A stretch of DNA of 64,000 nt from Bradyrhizobium daqingense. GTDB lineage: Bacteria > Pseudomonadota > Alphaproteobacteria > Rhizobiales > Xanthobacteraceae. The notes below the pieces were generated by a model. That model worked only from the letters and a program-made list of their open reading frames with translations. It did no database searches and was not told the origin of the DNA. The translations under genes were made by a program, and so were the position numbers. Of this stretch, positions 7,700 to 16,445 are shown in pieces. Each line of letters starts with the position of its first letter. Within the stretch, counting starts at the first letter, position 1. Where the stretch lies: contig NZ_CP088014.1 of NCBI RefSeq assembly GCF_021044685.1, positions 7,054,001 to 7,118,000 of the forward strand, in the 5' to 3' direction.

Positions 7700-9966
7700 C
7701 AGCTCGCCGCCCTCTGTTCACCGAGTTCCTGGAAGAACTGATGCACGTCGCCGGATTTCTTGTAAATCGGGGACAGCGCCTCCGGCGCAAAATCATCGAC
7801 TTCGATGACTCCAGTGACGGCTGCGCGGGCCGCCGCGAGCTGCTCGCCCTCGGCCTGCGTGATCACGCCCTTGGTCACCGCCTCCTTCCAGTCGCGCAAC
7901 TGCGCAGCGCGCATGGGCTTGGTGATGGCGTCGGTGGCCGCGACCAGCTTGAACGCGCGCTCCAGCCGGGCAAAGCCGCCGTCGTCATCGAGAAGAGCGA
8001 GGTCCGGCGTAAGACGCTCGCGCGCCGCCGAGGGCTCCAGCACGATGCCGGCGCATTGATGCACGATGCGGTCGGACGGGCCGAGCACGCGGGCGCCGAA
8101 CGGCTGGACGACCAGCTTGAGGAAGCCGGCAACGAAGCGGTTCGGCAGATTGGCGAGGATTTCGGCAAGCCGGTTCTCGATCGTTTTGAAGCCTGTCGCC
8201 ATGCACCATTCCAGCGCGGCGAAATCCTCTTTCTGCCGCCCCTCGTCCTGCCAGCGCTTCAGTGCCGCCGAGAGCAGATAGAGCTCGGAAAGAATGTCGC
8301 CAAACCGCGCCGACAGCATCTCCCTGCGCTTGAGCGCACCGCCGAGCGTCAGCAGCGCCATGTCGGCGCAGAGCGCGAAGGCGGCGGAGTATCGCGAGAG
8401 CTGACGATAGAATGGCGTGGCATCGCCCGCGTCGGGTGCCGTTGCAAAGGCACCAAAGGTCCAGCTTCGGCCGAAGGCGCGGAACAGAGTCCGGAAGCTG
8501 TGGCCGACGTGCTTCCAGAATGCCTTGTCGAACGCGGTGAGCCCGCGCTCGCGATCGGTATCGGCGAGCGCGTTCATCTCGTCGAGCAGAAAGGGATGCG
8601 CGCGGATGGCGCCCTGCCCGAACACGATGAGATTGCGGGTCAGGATGTTGGCGCCTTCGACGGTGATGCCGACCGGCACGGCGCGATGGAGATTACCGAG
8701 ATAGTTTTGCGGGCCGTCGATCACGGCCTTACCGCCATGGATGTCCATGGCATCGTCGATCGCGGTGCGCATGCGCTCGGTGGCGTGCAGCTTCATGATG
8801 CCGGAGATGACGGCAGGATGAATGCCGGCATTGAGCGCCGCGCAGGTCAGCCGCCGTGCGGCATCGAGCTGGTAGGCGGTCGCGACGATGCGCGCGAGCG
8901 GCTCCTCGACACCTTCGAACTTGGAGATGGAGATGCCGAACTGCTCGCGAATGCGGGCATAGGCGCCGGTGGTGCGCGCGGCATAGGCGGCGCCGGCCGC
9001 AGAGAGCGACGGCAGCGAGATGCCGCGGCCGGCGGCGAGCGCCGTCATCAGCATCTTCCAGCCCTGCCCCAGCCGTTCCTTGCCGCCGATGACATAATCG
9101 AGCGGAATGAAGACATCACGGCCCCAGTTTGGGCCGTTCTGGAACACCTGCATCGACGGCAGATGGCGCTGGCCGATCTCGACGCCGGGCAGATTGGTCG
9201 GGATCAGCGCGACCGTGATGCCGAGCTCTTCCTGGCCCCCCACGAGATGATCGGGATCATAGGCCTTGAAGGCGAGACCCAGCAGCGTCGCGACCGGGCC
9301 GAGCGTGATGTAACGCTTGTGCCAGTTGAGCCGGAGGCCGACGACCTCGCGGCCCTCGAACTCGCCCTTGCAGATGACGCCGGTGTCGACCATCGAGGCG
9401 GCATCTGACCCCGCCTCGGGGCTGGTGAGGCCGAAGCAGGGAATGTCGCGGCCGTCGGCGAGCCGCGGCAGCCAGCGCGCCTGCTGCTCCGTCGTGCCGA
9501 ACCGCATCAGAAGCTCGCCGGGCCCGAGCGAGTTTGGCACCATCACCGTGACCGCCGCCGCGATCGAGCGCGTCGAGATCTTGCGGACGACTTCCGAATG
9601 GGCATAGGGCGAGAAGCCGAGGCCGCCGAACTCCTTCGGGATGATCATGCCGAAGAATTTCTCGCGCTTGACGAAGTGCCAGACATCCGGCGGCAGGTCG
9701 CGCCATTCCCAGAAGATCTTCCACTCGTCAAGCATGGCGCAGAGCTCGTCGACGGGGCCATTGAGGAAGGCCTGCTCCTCCTCAGTCAGCCTCGCCTGCG
9801 GCACCTTCAGAAGCTTCGACCAGTCAGGATTGCCGGTGAAGAGATCGGCATCCCACCAGACGTCACCGGCCTCCAGCGCCTCGCGCTCGGTGTCGGACAT
9901 CGCCGGCAGCACGCCGCGTGCCCAGGAGAAGATCGGCTTCGTGATTTTGTCGCGGCGGAAGCTCAT
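7699..9966 (-). CDS. fadE: Acyl-CoA dehydrogenase, FadE type
   Basis: A 755-residue flavoprotein performing the first step of beta-oxidation, oxidation of acyl-CoA to 2-enoyl-CoA. It is much longer than the 380-residue standard family and matches the FadE class with an extra C-terminal domain of unknown function. Visible signatures are FGMIIPKEFGGLGF, CFGLTSPEAGSDA and the helical domain with MDIHGGKAVIDGP. I chose the ATG at 9966 (MSFRRDKITKP) rather than 9978. It is the first gene of the four-gene beta-oxidation operon; no regulator is encoded directly beside it. Confidence 0.9.
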   Translation of the reverse strand: MSFRRDKITKPIFSWARGVLPAMSDTEREALEAGDVWWDADLFTGNPDWSKLLKVPQARLTEEEQAFLNGPVDELCAMLDEWKIFWEWRDLPPDVWHFVKREKFFGMIIPKEFGGLGFSPYAHSEVVRKISTRSIAAAVTVMVPNSLGPGELLMRFGTTEQQARWLPRLADGRDIPCFGLTSPEAGSDAASMVDTGVICKGEFEGREVVGLRLNWHKRYITLGPVATLLGLAFKAYDPDHLVGGQEELGITVALIPTNLPGVEIGQRHLPSMQVFQNGPNWGRDVFIPLDYVIGGKERLGQGWKMLMTALAAGRGISLPSLSAAGAAYAARTTGAYARIREQFGISISKFEGVEEPLARIVATAYQLDAARRLTCAALNAGIHPAVISGIMKLHATERMRTAIDDAMDIHGGKAVIDGPQNYLGNLHRAVPVGITVEGANILTRNLIVFGQGAIRAHPFLLDEMNALADTDRERGLTAFDKAFWKHVGHSFRTLFRAFGRSWTFGAFATAPDAGDATPFYRQLSRYSAAFALCADMALLTLGGALKRREMLSARFGDILSELYLLSAALKRWQDEGRQKEDFAALEWCMATGFKTIENRLAEILANLPNRFVAGFLKLVVQPFGARVLGPSDRIVHQCAGIVLEPSAARERLTPDLALLDDDGGFARLERAFKLVAATDAITKPMRAAQLRDWKEAVTKGVITQAEGEQLAAARAAVTGVIEVDDFAPEALSPIYKKSGDVHQFFQELGEQRAAS

Positions 9967-10142
9967 GGCGGACCTCATGCGTCGGCGCGGATATCTGGCA
10001 TTTTAGCGGAAAGTGGCCTGGGGAAGTGAACACTTCGCCTGCAGAATGCAGCCAATTGACGCGGCCGGGCGGCCGCCCCGGGGACCATAACGGCCGGGGC
10101 GTGCGGGCAGTTCCAGGAGGGGAAAGGGGACGGATGTCGCGC

Positions 10143-10244
10143 CGTCATTCCGGGGCGACGCGCAAGCGTCGAGCCCGGAATCCATAACTATGATCGGGAG
10201 TATGGATTCCGGGCTCGCGCCTGACGGCGCGCCCCGGAATGACG
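10143..10244. repeat. Dispersed palindromic repeat (CCGGAATCC type)
   Basis: The left arm begins CGTCATTCCGGGGCG and ends GAGCCCGGAATCCATA; the right arm is its imperfect reverse complement, ending GGAATGACG. The element fills the gap between the fadE promoter region and the flavin reductase stop. It could fold into a long hairpin in RNA and might act as a terminator. A degenerate relative is seen at about 15012-15120. Confidence 0.75.
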
Positions 10245-10268
10245 TGTGGAGAGAGTAGCAGCCCGGAC

Positions 10269-10892
10269 CTAATCCGGCCGCACCATCTCGAACATGTTTT
10301 CCGGCTTGATCTCGAAATAGTCGCCGCGACGGCCGGCGCGGACGATCGGACGGGCGGCGGCGGTCTGATAGACGCCGTCCTTGATCATGGCCCTGTCGAT
10401 GTGGACGGCGACGACCTCGCCCAGCGTCAGCCAGGCGTCGGCCTCCTTGCCGTCGGCGCCCTTGAGGCGGACGATGTCGGACACCTTGCATTCGAAGGCC
10501 ACCGGGCTCTCGGCCACGCGCGGCACGTTGACGAGCTTGCCGGGCACCGCGGTGAGGCCCGCGACCTCGAACTCGTCGACCTCAGGCGCGACATGCGCGG
10601 CGGTCGCGTTCATGTGCTTGGCGAGATCCATGGTGGTGAGATTCCAGACGAACTCCCGCGTCTGCTCCATGTTCGAGACCGTGTCCTTCCAGTTGGTGGA
10701 GGAGAACCCGATGATCGGCGGCACGTAGCAGAACGCATTGAAGAAGCTGTAGGGCGCGAGGTTGACGTGGCCCCTGGTATCGCGCGAGGAGATCCAGCCG
10801 ATCGGCCGCGGCGCGATGATGGCGTTGAAGGGGTCGTGCTTGAGGCCGTGGCCCTTGGAGGGCTCGTAGAAGTACAGGTCTTTGTCGGTCAC
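10269..10892 (-). CDS. Flavin reductase-like FMN-binding protein
   Basis: A 207-residue protein of the flavin reductase / DIM6-NTAB family, which binds FMN in a split-barrel fold and often supplies reduced flavin or performs NAD(P)H-dependent reduction. Characteristic parts are NAIIAPRPIGWISSRD, LAPYSFFNAFCYVPPIIGF and the C-terminal EVVAVHIDRAMI. I chose the GTG at 10892: upstream sequence in frame is a repeat element and would encode a non-native extension. It lies between two palindromic repeats and appears to be transcribed alone. Confidence 0.78.
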   Translation of the reverse strand: MTDKDLYFYEPSKGHGLKHDPFNAIIAPRPIGWISSRDTRGHVNLAPYSFFNAFCYVPPIIGFSSTNWKDTVSNMEQTREFVWNLTTMDLAKHMNATAAHVAPEVDEFEVAGLTAVPGKLVNVPRVAESPVAFECKVSDIVRLKGADGKEADAWLTLGEVVAVHIDRAMIKDGVYQTAAARPIVRAGRRGDYFEIKPENMFEMVRPD

Positions 10893-10909
10893 GCTGGCTT
10901 TTCCCTGAT

Positions 10910-10989
10910 CGTCATTGCGAGCGCAGCGAAGCAATCCAGAATCCCTCCGCGGAGACAGTCTGGATTGCTTCGCTGCGCTCGCAATGACG
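10910..10989. repeat. Perfect 31-bp inverted repeat (CGTCATTGCGAGC type)
   Basis: The arms at 10910-10940 and 10959-10989 are perfect reverse complements, beginning CGTCATTGCGAGCGCAGCG, with an 18-bp loop. The element lies just upstream of the flavin reductase GTG. A degenerate copy of the middle of this repeat (AGCGAAGCAATCCAG) is visible at about 14905-14965. Such elements are common in Bradyrhizobium and Rhodopseudomonas chromosomes. Confidence 0.85.
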
Positions 10990-11073
10990 GAGTGTGTTGC
11001 TCCGTCCTGGTCCGCCACCGGCCGGTTAGCGCGGGGTGGCCGGCCTGCTTATAAGGAGAAATTCCCCCGCCCG

Positions 11074-11673
11074 TCAGTGGCGCGGGGACAGACCCGCGAT
11101 GACGAAATCGATCATCTGGTCGATGTTCGGGCCCGGCTTGGTGGCGCACTGGGCGATCATCTGGGGGTGAAAGAAGCGCATCATCGCCGTGCACGAGCAG
11201 AGCGCGGCCAGTTGCAGGTCGGGTGCCTCGAACTCCCCGGAGGCCACGCCTTGCGCGATCATCTGGCCGATCATGCCGGCGACACATTCCATGTGGGTGA
11301 CGCAGACGTCCCAGTCCTCCTGCATGGCGATCTCGACCATCTCATGCAGCTTATTGTCGCCGACATAGCGCTCGGTGTTCATGCGATTGATGGTGGTGAG
11401 CAGCTCGCGGAAGCGATCCAGCACCGGACCGGGCCGTGCCACGATCCGCTGCGCCTCCAGCTCGACCTCGCCCATCAGCGAGCGCGCCACCGCCTGATGG
11501 ATCGCCTTCTTCGATTCGAAGAAGCGATAGACATTGGCGGGGCTCATCCTGAGCTCCTTGGCGATGTCGCCGACCGTGGTCTTCTGGTAGCCGATCTGGC
11601 GGAACAGCCGCTCGGCCACCTCGAGGATACGATCCCGGGTGTCGACTTCGATATGTTCCGAAATAAGGGCCAT
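11074..11673 (-). CDS. TetR-family regulator, probably of the RND efflux genes
   Basis: A 199-residue protein with an N-terminal TetR DNA-binding domain (RDRILEVAERLFRQIGYQ, then TTVGDIAKELRMSPANVYRF) and a helical ligand domain. It lies 33 bp downstream of the RND pump gene on the same strand and is probably co-transcribed with adaptor and pump, an arrangement that permits feedback control. The likely operator is the AT-rich region upstream of the adaptor start. The ligand cannot be predicted. Confidence 0.85.
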   Translation of the reverse strand: MALISEHIEVDTRDRILEVAERLFRQIGYQKTTVGDIAKELRMSPANVYRFFESKKAIHQAVARSLMGEVELEAQRIVARPGPVLDRFRELLTTINRMNTERYVGDNKLHEMVEIAMQEDWDVCVTHMECVAGMIGQMIAQGVASGEFEAPDLQLAALCSCTAMMRFFHPQMIAQCATKPGPNIDQMIDFVIAGLSPRH

Positions 11674-11706
11674 CAGTCAGGACTCGCTGGTCAGCAGTCT
11701 TCTCAT

Positions 11707-14700
11707 CTATTCAGCCGCTTCGGCAAGCGGAATTGCGTGCTGGTCATCGCTCCCATGCTGCGGCGCGGCAGGCTGCTCGGGCGTCCCCGCCTCATCCAGG
11801 CTCTTCCTGAACCACAGGGCGTAGAGGCCCGGCAGGTACAGCAGCGTCAGGAAGGTCGCCACGAACAAGCCGCCCATGATGGTGATCGCCATCGGGCCCC
11901 AGAAGGCCGAGCGCGACAGCGGGATCATGGCGAGGATCGCGGCCAGCGCCGTCAGCACCACCGGTCTGGCGCGACGGACCGTCGCCTCCACGATCGCCTC
12001 GCGGCGGGTCATGCCATGGGAGACGTCGGTCTCGATCTGGTCGACCAGGATGACGGTGTTGCGCATGATCATGCCGGCGAGCGCGATCAGGCCGAGCAGC
12101 GCCACGAAACCGAACGGGGCATTGGCGACGTTGAGGCCGAGCGAGGCGCCGACGATGCCGAGCGGCGCGGTCAGGAACACCAGGATCAGGCGCGAGAAGC
12201 TCTGCAGCTGGATCATCAGCAGCGTCAGCATCACCATGACCATCACCGGGAAGAGGATGAAGATCGAGGCATTGCCCTTGGCGGATTCCTCGAAGGCGCC
12301 GCCCGGCTCGATCCGGTAGGCCGGCTCGAGATGATCAATGATCGGCTTCAGCTTCGGCGTGATCTGGCCCGTGACGTCAGGCGCCTGCACGCCGTCGACG
12401 ACGTCGGAGCGCACGGTGATCGCCATGTCGCGGTTACGCCGCCACATGATCGGCTCCTCGTGCGCATATTCGATCTTGGCGATCTGCTGGAGCGGCACGG
12501 CGACGCCGTTGCGCGAGGTGATGGTGAGATCGCCGACACCGCCGAGGTCGAGGCGTTCGGACGGGATCGCACGGGCAACCACGCCGACCTTCTCGATGCC
12601 GTCGCGCACGGTCGTGACCTGCGCGCCGGAGATTAACATGGACAGCGCCTGCGAGACGTCCTGCGGTGTCAGGCCCATGGCGCGGGCACGGTCCTGGTCG
12701 ACGACGAGCTTGAGGTAAGGCGACTGCTCGTTCCAGTCGAGCTGGACGTCCTTGACGCTCTTGTTCTGGCGCATGACGTCGCGAACCTGGTAGGCGATCT
12801 CGCGCACCTTGTTGGCGTCGGGGCCGATCACGCGGAACTGGACGGGGAAGCCGACCGGCGGGCCGAAATTGAAGCGGTCGACGCGCACGCGCGCCTCGGA
12901 CAGGAAGCCCTCGGCAGCCGCGTTCTCGATCTTGGCCTTGATGCGCTCGCGCGCCTCGACGCCCTTGGCGACGATGACGATCTCGGCGAAGGCCTCGTTC
13001 GGCAGCTGCGGGTTGAGGCCAAGCCAGAACCGCGGCGAACCCTGGCCGACATAGGCGGTGTAGGTCTCGATGTCCTTGTCGTCCTTGAGCAGCGTCTCGG
13101 CCTTCTTCGCAGCCTTCTCGGTGACGTTGAAGGCGGTGCCTTCCGGCAGGCGCAGCTGGAGGAACAGCTCGGGCCGCTCCGACAGCGGGAAGAACTGCTG
13201 CTGGACCTGGCCGAAGCCGACGATGGAGGCGGCGAAGACGCCGACGGTCGCGACCACCACGGTGATGCGGTGGTTGACGCACCATTGCACGATGGCGCGC
13301 AATCCCCTGTACATGCGGGTCTCGTAAACCGCGTGCGGATCGTGGTTGTGGTGCGCCTTCATCTCCGGCAGCAGCTTGACGCCGATATAGGGCGTGAAGA
13401 TCACCGCCACGAACCAGGAGGCGACCAGCGCGATCGCCACGATCCAGAAGATGCTGCCGGCATATTCGCCGACCGCCGAATTGGCAAAGCCGATGGGGAG
13501 GAAGCCAGCGGCCGTGACCAGCGTTCCCGTGAGCATCGGAAACGCAGTTGATTCCCAGGCAAAGGACGCCGCACGCATGCGGTCCCAGCCCTGCTCCATC
13601 TTCACCACCATCATCTCGACCGCGATGATGGCGTCGTCGACGAGCAGGCCGAGCGCGATGATCAGCGCACCTAACGTGATGCGGTGCAGGTCGAGCGACA
13701 TCGTGTTCATGACGATGAAGACGATGCCGAGCACCAGCGGCACCGACAGCGCGACCACGATGCCGGTGCGCCAGCCGAGCGCCAGGAACGAGACGAACAG
13801 CACGATGACGAGCGCTTCCATGAAGGAATGCACGAACTCGCCGACGGCGTGCTCGACCACCTTGGGCTGGTCGGCGATCAGCTTGACGTCGATACCCTGC
13901 GGCACCGCCTTCATGAAGTCGGCGGTGGCCTTCTCGACCTCCTTGCCGAGCTCGAGGATGTTGGCACCCTTGGCCGTGACGACGCCGATGCCGATGGCGG
14001 GCTTGCCTTCCTGACGGACGACGAAGCTCGGCGGATCGACATAGCCGTGGGTGACGGTGGCGATATCCCCCAGGCGGAACACGCGGCCATTGCTCTCGAC
14101 CGGGGTCTCCGCGACCGCCTTGGCGCCGTCGAGCGCGCCGGTGACGCGCAGCGGCACGCGTTGCGAGGAAGTCTCGACCGTGCCGGCCGGCGTGACGTTG
14201 TTCTGCTTGGCCAGCGAATCGAACAGCGCCTGCGGCGTGATGCCGAGCGTGGCGAGCTTGGCGTGGCTGAACTCGACGAAGATGCGCTCGTCCTGGTTGC
14301 CGTAGACGTCGACCTTGGTCACACCGGGAACCTTCAAGAGGCGCTGGCGGAAGCCTTCGGAGACCTTCTTGAGCTGGGCATAGTCGGCGCCGTCGCCTGT
14401 CATCATGTAGAGGATGGAATCGACGTCGGAGAACTCGTCGTTGACGACGGGCCCGAGGATGCCGGAGGGCAACTGGCCCTGCACGTCGACCAGCTTCTTG
14501 CGCAGCAGATAAAAGAGATAAGGCACATCCTTCGGCGGGGTGTTGTCGCGAAAGGTCACCTGGAGCGCGGTGAAGCCGGGCTTGGAATAGGTCTGCACCT
14601 TCTCGAAATAAGGCAGCTCCTGGATCTTCTTCTCGATGGGATCGGCGACCTGGGTCTGAATCTCCTGCGCGGTCGCGCCGGGCCACATCACGGAGACGTT

Positions 14701-14844
14701 GACCACCTTCACCGTGAAGAACGGATCCTCGGCGCGCCCGAGCTTCTCATAGGAGAAGTAGCCAGCGACACCGAGTATGATCATCAAGAAGAGCACCAGC
14801 GTCGGATGGCTGACGGCCCAGGCCGAAAGGTTGAAGCGCTTCAT
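11707..14844 (-). CDS. RND efflux transporter, inner-membrane pump
   Basis: A 1045-residue proton-driven pump of the AcrB/MexB superfamily that would export hydrophobic or toxic compounds through a tripartite complex. It starts MKRFNLSAWAVSHPTLVLF with the first membrane helix. The proton-relay aspartate pair is in LGLLVDDAIIAVEMM, and the large periplasmic loops lie after helices 1 and 7. The C-terminus has FVATFLTLLYLPGLYALWF. The ATG at 14844 is preferred over 14940, because the first 32 codons of the longer frame run through repeat-like DNA. The adaptor is 283 bp upstream; no outer-membrane factor is encoded nearby. Confidence 0.9.
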   Translation of the reverse strand: MKRFNLSAWAVSHPTLVLFLMIILGVAGYFSYEKLGRAEDPFFTVKVVNVSVMWPGATAQEIQTQVADPIEKKIQELPYFEKVQTYSKPGFTALQVTFRDNTPPKDVPYLFYLLRKKLVDVQGQLPSGILGPVVNDEFSDVDSILYMMTGDGADYAQLKKVSEGFRQRLLKVPGVTKVDVYGNQDERIFVEFSHAKLATLGITPQALFDSLAKQNNVTPAGTVETSSQRVPLRVTGALDGAKAVAETPVESNGRVFRLGDIATVTHGYVDPPSFVVRQEGKPAIGIGVVTAKGANILELGKEVEKATADFMKAVPQGIDVKLIADQPKVVEHAVGEFVHSFMEALVIVLFVSFLALGWRTGIVVALSVPLVLGIVFIVMNTMSLDLHRITLGALIIALGLLVDDAIIAVEMMVVKMEQGWDRMRAASFAWESTAFPMLTGTLVTAAGFLPIGFANSAVGEYAGSIFWIVAIALVASWFVAVIFTPYIGVKLLPEMKAHHNHDPHAVYETRMYRGLRAIVQWCVNHRITVVVATVGVFAASIVGFGQVQQQFFPLSERPELFLQLRLPEGTAFNVTEKAAKKAETLLKDDKDIETYTAYVGQGSPRFWLGLNPQLPNEAFAEIVIVAKGVEARERIKAKIENAAAEGFLSEARVRVDRFNFGPPVGFPVQFRVIGPDANKVREIAYQVRDVMRQNKSVKDVQLDWNEQSPYLKLVVDQDRARAMGLTPQDVSQALSMLISGAQVTTVRDGIEKVGVVARAIPSERLDLGGVGDLTITSRNGVAVPLQQIAKIEYAHEEPIMWRRNRDMAITVRSDVVDGVQAPDVTGQITPKLKPIIDHLEPAYRIEPGGAFEESAKGNASIFILFPVMVMVMLTLLMIQLQSFSRLILVFLTAPLGIVGASLGLNVANAPFGFVALLGLIALAGMIMRNTVILVDQIETDVSHGMTRREAIVEATVRRARPVVLTALAAILAMIPLSRSAFWGPMAITIMGGLFVATFLTLLYLPGLYALWFRKSLDEAGTPEQPAAPQHGSDDQHAIPLAEAAE

Positions 14845-15011
14845 CGCACTCTCCGAAAGACGATCCAATTGCCAAAAACGACAGCCACTCTGTTCGAGGC
14901 GTCGTCGCGAGGCAGCGAAGCAATCCAGGGGGCTGGGCAAGTTCTGGATCGCTTCGCCGCTTCAGCCTTCGCATTTGCGCTCGGGCCGAAACTCACCTCC
15001 CACGACGTAAC

Positions 15012-15120
15012 TCATTTCTGACGTCGTTCCGGGGTGGTCCGAAGGACCAGACCCGGAACCTCGAGATTCTCAGGTGCGCAATTGCGCACCGTAGTTCGCC
15101 CCTCGGGGCGCCCCCGAATG
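15012..15120. repeat. Degenerate palindromic repeat between adaptor and pump genes
   Basis: The segment begins GACGTCGTTCCGGGGTGG and ends CCCCCGAATGAC. It resembles the CCGGAATGACG repeat family but with mismatched arms, and contains an inner palindrome around GGTGCGCAATTGCGCACC. It could reduce read-through from the adaptor into the pump gene. Confidence 0.5.
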
Positions 15121-15127
15121 ACAGAAC

Positions 15128-16234
15128 TTAAAAGGACAGTGACGACACGATCCGCACCCTCTGGCCCGGATCGAGTTTCTGCACGCCGAGCGCGACGATC
15201 TTGGCGCCCTCTTCCACACCGCCGGTGATGACGACGTCGTTGCTCTCGTAGGACTTCACCGTGACGGGCTTGAGCGTGACGCCGCCGTTGTCGTCGACGA
15301 CATAGAACGACGGCTTGCCGCCTTCGTTGAACAGCGCCGACAGCGGCAGCCGGGCGACGCGCTCGCTGGCCGCGTCCGACAGTGTCAGCGTCGCGGTCAT
15401 GCCGAGCGAGACTTTGTCGTCCGCCTCGGGCAGCGAAAACTTTGCAAGATAAGTCCGCGTGGCCGGATCGGCCGCCGGCGCGATCTCGCGCAGCTTGGCC
15501 GCATACTTCTTGCCCGGCTCGGACCAAAGAGTGACGCTGGCGACGCCCGACTTGGCGCGTCCGACCAGCGTCTCAGGAATCGCGACGACCGCTTCCTTCT
15601 CGGCAAAGCGGGCGACGCGGATCGAAGCCTGGCCCGCGGCAACCACCTGGCCGGGCTCGATCAGCGTTGCGGTGACGACGCCACGGGCGTCGGCGTTGAG
15701 CGTCGCGTAGGAAAGGGAATTCTTGCTGAGCTCGAGCGCGCGCTCGGCGCGGTTCAGCCGCGCGCGGGCTTCGTCCGCGGCGGCACGGCTCGAATCCATC
15801 TGGGCGTCCGTGGTCCAGCCCTTGGCCTTCAAATCCTTGGCGCGCTGCTCGGCGGCGGCAGCCTGGGCCAGCACGCCGGTCGCGGCGGTCTGCTCAGCCA
15901 GCGCCTGCTCGGCCTGGAGCTTGAGGTCGACCTCGTCGAGGGTTGCAAGCGGCTGCCCGATTTCGACGGTCTGGCCGACCTCGACCAGTCGCTTTGCAAC
16001 CTTGCCGGCAACGCGGAAGCCGAGATCGCTCTCGATCCGGGGCCTGATGGTGCCGACGAAGCTGCGCTCCGGCGTCTCGGCATCATAATGGGCGGTCGCG
16101 ACCAGAACCGGCCGCGGCGGCTCGGCCTTTTCGGCGACGGTGTCATTGCATCCGGCCAGCGCGGCGGCCATCAGGGCCAGCGACACACCCGCCAAGAGCC
16201 TGGAATAGCTCGACAAAACCGACCGGACAAACAT
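15128..16234 (-). CDS. RND efflux periplasmic adaptor (membrane fusion protein)
   Basis: A 368-residue lipoprotein-type adaptor linking the RND pump to an outer-membrane channel. It has a signal peptide ending in a lipobox (ALMAAALAGC). The first lipoyl half-motif is VGQTVEIGQPLATLDEVDLK. A helical hairpin rich in Ala, Glu and Lys (LAEQTAATGVLAQAAAAEQR) follows, and then the barrel and membrane-proximal domains. The ATG at 16234 is chosen; it gives a clean signal peptide. It is the first gene of the adaptor, pump, TetR unit. Confidence 0.88.
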   Translation of the reverse strand: MFVRSVLSSYSRLLAGVSLALMAAALAGCNDTVAEKAEPPRPVLVATAHYDAETPERSFVGTIRPRIESDLGFRVAGKVAKRLVEVGQTVEIGQPLATLDEVDLKLQAEQALAEQTAATGVLAQAAAAEQRAKDLKAKGWTTDAQMDSSRAAADEARARLNRAERALELSKNSLSYATLNADARGVVTATLIEPGQVVAAGQASIRVARFAEKEAVVAIPETLVGRAKSGVASVTLWSEPGKKYAAKLREIAPAADPATRTYLAKFSLPEADDKVSLGMTATLTLSDAASERVARLPLSALFNEGGKPSFYVVDDNGGVTLKPVTVKSYESNDVVITGGVEEGAKIVALGVQKLDPGQRVRIVSSLSF

Positions 16235-16262
16235 CGGAGGACACTCCTGCATCTCGAATGAG

Positions 16263-16312
16263 AGGAATGTCAACTAATCACTGATAAAAGTCAATAATCG
16301 TCAGTCATCATG
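16263..16312 (-). promoter_or_regulatory. AT-rich promoter/operator region of the efflux operon
   Basis: Read on the minus strand this region contains ACTGA and TCAGT half-sites separated by 16 bp, around TTGACTTTTATCAGT, in an AT-rich stretch unlike its surroundings. It lies upstream of the adaptor and is the natural place for the TetR protein encoded at 11074-11673 to bind. The exact operator is not certain. Confidence 0.35.
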
Positions 16313-16445
16313 AAAGCGTGATCGGTTGAGGGGCGGTGCGCCCCCTCCGCTCGGGAGAAGGCAGGACTCCAACCTTGAAAACGTTTCCCCTGCGCCGAGA
16401 GAGGCTGCGGTGGATGCACCCTGGCTGTCGCCAGGGCGACCTAAG

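Noticed and set aside
7693..9408. 571-codon open frame on the + strand
   Set aside because: Antisense of the acyl-CoA dehydrogenase, with no recognisable motif; the opposite strand shows clear enzyme signatures.
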